64,000 nt of DNA from NCBI RefSeq assembly GCF_000002235.5, contig NW_022145556.1, positions 549,501 to 613,500 on the forward strand, in the 5' to 3' direction. Position 1 is the stretch's first letter. The number at the start of each line of letters is the position of its first letter. Positions 60,541 through 64,000 of this stretch are shown in pieces. Source of the stretch: Strongylocentrotus purpuratus (taxonomy: Eukaryota > Echinodermata > Echinoidea > Camarodonta > Strongylocentrotidae). The notes beneath the pieces are model-generated. The model saw only the letters and a program-made list of their open reading frames with translations. It did no database searches and was not told the DNA's origin. The translations under genes were made by a program, and so were the position numbers.

Positions 60541-62904
60541 GCCACTGGTGGTGATTTCATTGTCAACATAGTTATTATTTCCTTTCATATTTCTATTGAC
60601 TCTCAAACTGTATATTGTCACATTTCCTTTGTCTATTTTGGCTTTCCGTTTCCAAAGACCAAAGTCCAATTTTAGGAGAGTTCAAACTTCAGCGCCACGT
60701 ATATTGCATGTCATATTTTTAGGATACTTTGTGTTGCGACTTGTTGATATGTATGCAGCTACATATTATTTTCTTCATTCCTTATCCAACATAAACTGGA
60801 AACATACAAATTGGAATACGTACCTGAAATGAAAGGTAATACATTTTGTTTCATATCTTGAGTGTTATACATGTACATGTAGCATAATTTTGTAATCTGG
60901 AATCAGTTTTGCGACACAGTTATATGTGCTGTAGATAACTTGCTATTTACGAGATCATGAATATACATCGTTTCAGTTTGCTTTGTGTATTGTCAGTACA
61001 ATACTGATACGAATTTATGAGGCTGAAATGCGAAAAAGGAGGAGTTATTTCATGGAAGTTACTCAGTAGAGCCAGAATTTCGTTTCACGTAAATTGTAGG
61101 ACATTGATCAAAATGATTGGTTAATTTTTGTTTGGAAAACGTCCATTGTTATTGTATCGGCACACTCATTTGTAACCGTAACCGTCGACAGTTTCAAGAT
61201 ACAAATTTTAATATCCGCGCACCCCTTCCCCTCCCCCCCCCCCCCCCCTCTCAGAAAAACACACGAGATTTTCACCCCGGACAACTTTCCCTAGGACAAG
61301 TAACCCCTAGGACAATATACTCCCGGATAACTTTCCTACAAATCAATTATTATTAACCCCAGGAAAACTACTTGGGGGGGATTTGATTAGGCGATAGTTT
61401 TTGTCCGGGGTTTAGCTGTCTGGCTGTAATTGTCCTAAGGATAAAGGTGAGTTGCCTTTTTTTGGGGGGGGGGGGAGCATATGCCTGTGAGTAAAAGTCC
61501 AGGAGCACTTGTCCGGCTGTAATCGTTCAAGACGACCTTTTCCCCAAAACGATTCACTGTATCCACAAAAGTAAATTCATGAACAAATTGGATCACTAAA
61601 TATCTACGGGGAGCTACCCCCCCCCCCCCCCGGCTAGTATAGTCCTGGAGGAATATACAGTATTCAATTAAGAATTTAGCAAGGGAACAGAAAGTTAACA
61701 TTTCTTTCTAATGCTGAACCTCCCCAATTGCCAATTTTTGTTTCTTGCTTTTGTACATTGGAATATATTGAGGCACGATGAGGAGCAAAGCAAGGAGAAT
61801 TGTAAATTATCTGACCCTTTAGAATGCTAGTAGTTGTATAAACTATAATTGATATAACCTGCATTTACACTGCAACCAACAAATTTGTCGGTTTTTCTCA
61901 CATTCCAGTGTCGAAATCGAAAATCGAAATCGAAAAACCCACATCTGGAGTATGGTTTTTTTAAATGCCCGCCGAAGTTTCACCAATTTTTTGCTGTGTA
62001 AAAGCATGGACTTACTAAGAATGGTAAAAGCAGACTTTAGTGAGATACTGGATTTACGTCACGTGACTCTCCTCGCTTCAGCGCTAACAACATGCAGCGC
62101 AGGGCACCGACAAGTCACGCATGCGCACTCCTCACCCCAAACACACTATGAGCAAACTTCGACGGTTTTTCCAGTCGTGCAAATGGTAAAGCCCAAAATC
62201 GACTGTTTTTTCAAAATGGTCTTTGGGATGTGTAAATGGACCTATTTTGGCGGGTGAAATTACGAGATCATGGAGCACATGCGAGGGAGCAAGGCGAAGG
62301 AGCTTTGGAAAATGTTCCATTATTCTATCATTTTCAACTTTCATAAGAGGGGCGCATAATCCTTACAAGGAAATCCAACCTTGCTAGCAAACTACCGTGG
62401 ATGAAAGCAGAAAATAAGAAAAGTAGACTGGTGAAAGAGTTGAATTTATAAAAGTTGTAGTCACTTTAGGACTCATGGGCTCTTCCAATTGACGAATCGG
62501 CAATGTCTATTATGATGTAGTGACGGACAAGTTTTCCATTTGCTCCAACACATAAAATGAGTAAAATGTCAATTTTTTTCAAAATGAATGACTCAGGAGG
62601 ATCTCTTCTCTTTAGAGGACCTATGGTTATATGCTACCCAAACTATATATTTTTAGTAGTGCCCCAAGGGAGAAGGCACTTAGGAGAAAAAAATACATCA
62701 ATGATATTTTTGTACACGACAAACGGGAGAGTTATCCGCGACCGTACGTCACAGCCCACTGGCCAAACTGCCAATTTGAGATTCGCATATACTTAGTGAA
62801 CTCATATTTAAATCAGTTATAGTTTTCTTATTATTGGTCCCATTCATTTCTTTCGTCGTTCTGTTTATCTTATTTTTCTGCTTTCACAAAAATGAACTTG
62901 TTAC
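60541..62904. repeat. Linker block L3, unit 4, no gene seen
   Basis: The most complete copy of the linker. It carries the GGACAACTTTCCCTAGG motif run (61280-61330), poly(C) near 61233-61247 and 61618-61630, and the intact empty sites for the MITEs at 28019 (near 62016) and 28446 (near 62143). Confidence 0.55.
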
Positions 62905-63350
62905 AAAGGGTTGGATTGCCGTTTAAGAATCATGACTTTTATTTCTTGTCTCCCCTTTATCTTCCTCTCATTTTGTGGGGCATTTATTGCACCCCCTTTC
63001 CTTTCCATTTTTGCGCCCCCTTCAACTGTCACCCGGAAGCGTGCCCCCTTTCACCAATTGTAATGGATGTTAATACCTCGGAATGATTTAGAATAGTTGT
63101 AAACAAAAGCGAATTTCAAAATAAAGTTTAATTGATTAACAAAACAAAAACAAATAATTTCAATGCAAAAGGTGTTTTGCACGCGTCCGTATTTATGAAA
63201 AATATTTTCAGACACATTTTTCTAATGCAATTTTCATTCGTTTTTGTGACCGCTTGATAGATCTTATCCATATAATTATCGGTGTTGGCTGAACAAGCTA
63301 ATACAATGAATTAAGTTAAAATATTTGTAGCCTGTAATATACATTTTTAT
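62905..63350. repeat. Head block H, copy 4
   Basis: Nearly identical to positions 1-420, including the CCCCCTTTCCTTTCC segment missing from copy 2. Confidence 0.75.
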
Positions 63351-64000
63351 TTAAATAGCTTCTAAAGTGATACAAATCATTTGTTTTGTAATACATTGCA
63401 TCAGTATATACTGACATAGCACAATATCTGTGAATAGATAGGCTTAGCCAGCTATAATTAGCATGTCAGCCATCTTTAGCAAAATAGCCAGGAATGGTAA
63501 AATAATAAATGGTAATACCCCCTGCCTCCTCCTTTTTTTTTAAAAGTCCGGACGAGAAACACGTTATTGTTCTTATTTGGTCTTAAATGGAATCTTTAAT
63601 ATATTTGAAAAAATGTATAGGCGTAATCCCAGCTATTACTTGGTTACATTTTATTTCTTGCTAATAAATTGCACACATGTACATAACAAACATGATTAAA
63701 ACATTTCTTCAAAGTTCTGTTTTTCCCACCAAATAACACGTTTGTATTGCTGATAATTTTGTGAGACATTTTGTGAGACACAATAATCTATGGCGTTTCT
63801 TGTGTTAGCTGTCTTCTCGAGTCATACATTTATTTTCTTCTATAATTTTGTTCATAATATATATGCCAACATTCGTTATAGCTTATGCACATTCACTCAT
63901 TCATTCATCATTCATTTCGGTTCATATAGAAAATTCCTTGTTAAAAAAAGTCCAAAGACAGAAACGTACTTACATAGATTACATAGCTGCACTGGTCAAA
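63351..64000. repeat. Module start, unit 4, no gene seen
   Basis: Related to 29815-30170 and 44850-45180. It ends with a minus-strand donor-like ATCTAT-GTAAGTAC at about 63970, as near 45146. Confidence 0.45.

Larger units (their letters stand above)
59841..64000. repeat. Segmental duplication unit 4, incomplete
   Basis: Starts at TATAAAAGAGCG (about 59845) and runs past the window. It has the fullest linker (59845-62904), and its head block at 62905 resembles the window start. Its gene copy would lie outside. Confidence 0.75.

Overview
This window is AT-rich eukaryotic DNA from a large, repeat-laden animal genome. It has no operons, long intergenic stretches, GT-AG introns, many short inverted-repeat elements, several non-LTR retrotransposon fragments and very long poly(C)/poly(G) runs. 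The mix of elements, the L1/Tx1-like LINE and a beta-tubulin with an animal-type intron position suggest a marine deuterostome, most likely a sea urchin or other echinoderm. That assignment is inference; nothing here proves the species.

The main structure is a tandem segmental duplication. The same ordered blocks recur in four units, here started at a conserved TATAAAAGAGCG-like anchor: unit 1 about 421-27360, unit 2 about 27361-41585, unit 3 about 41586-59840, and unit 4 from about 59841 past the right edge. Units differ by large indels, so each paralogue shows the empty site for insertions in the others. Unit 1 carries an 8.2-kb insertion (14946-23100). Unit 2 lacks about 2.3 kb in its middle. 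Unit 3 lacks the 46-bp minisatellite but has about 1 kb of private sequence near 54.1-55.2 kb.

At the right end of each complete unit, on the minus strand, lies a small multi-exon gene that ordinary ORF length would miss. Three copies are complete enough to model (24794-27139, 39798-41363, 55829-57743) and one is partial (58997-59614). Their exons are 78, 123-126 and 93-120 bp. All are phase 0, all have GT-AG borders, and all length differences between copies are multiples of three. I do not recognise the family. It is the best candidate for an undescribed gene system here. A conserved exon-like segment with a strong donor site lies 3-4 kb upstream of copies 1 and 2 and may be a non-coding first exon.

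The 8.2-kb insertion in unit 1 holds a 5'-truncated L1/Tx1-type LINE (ORF2 nearly complete, two frameshifts and one stop), then an intron-containing beta-tubulin pseudogene that is itself split by a second LINE fragment, then an inverted-repeat element that ends exactly where unit homology resumes. Elsewhere the units hold MITE-like palindromes, 46-bp minisatellite arrays (25 and 9 repeats), paired GA and CT microsatellites, a degenerate GGACAACTA-type minisatellite, and a conserved CRE/CCAAT/octamer cluster. No convincing tRNA, rRNA, CRISPR or prokaryotic feature was seen.
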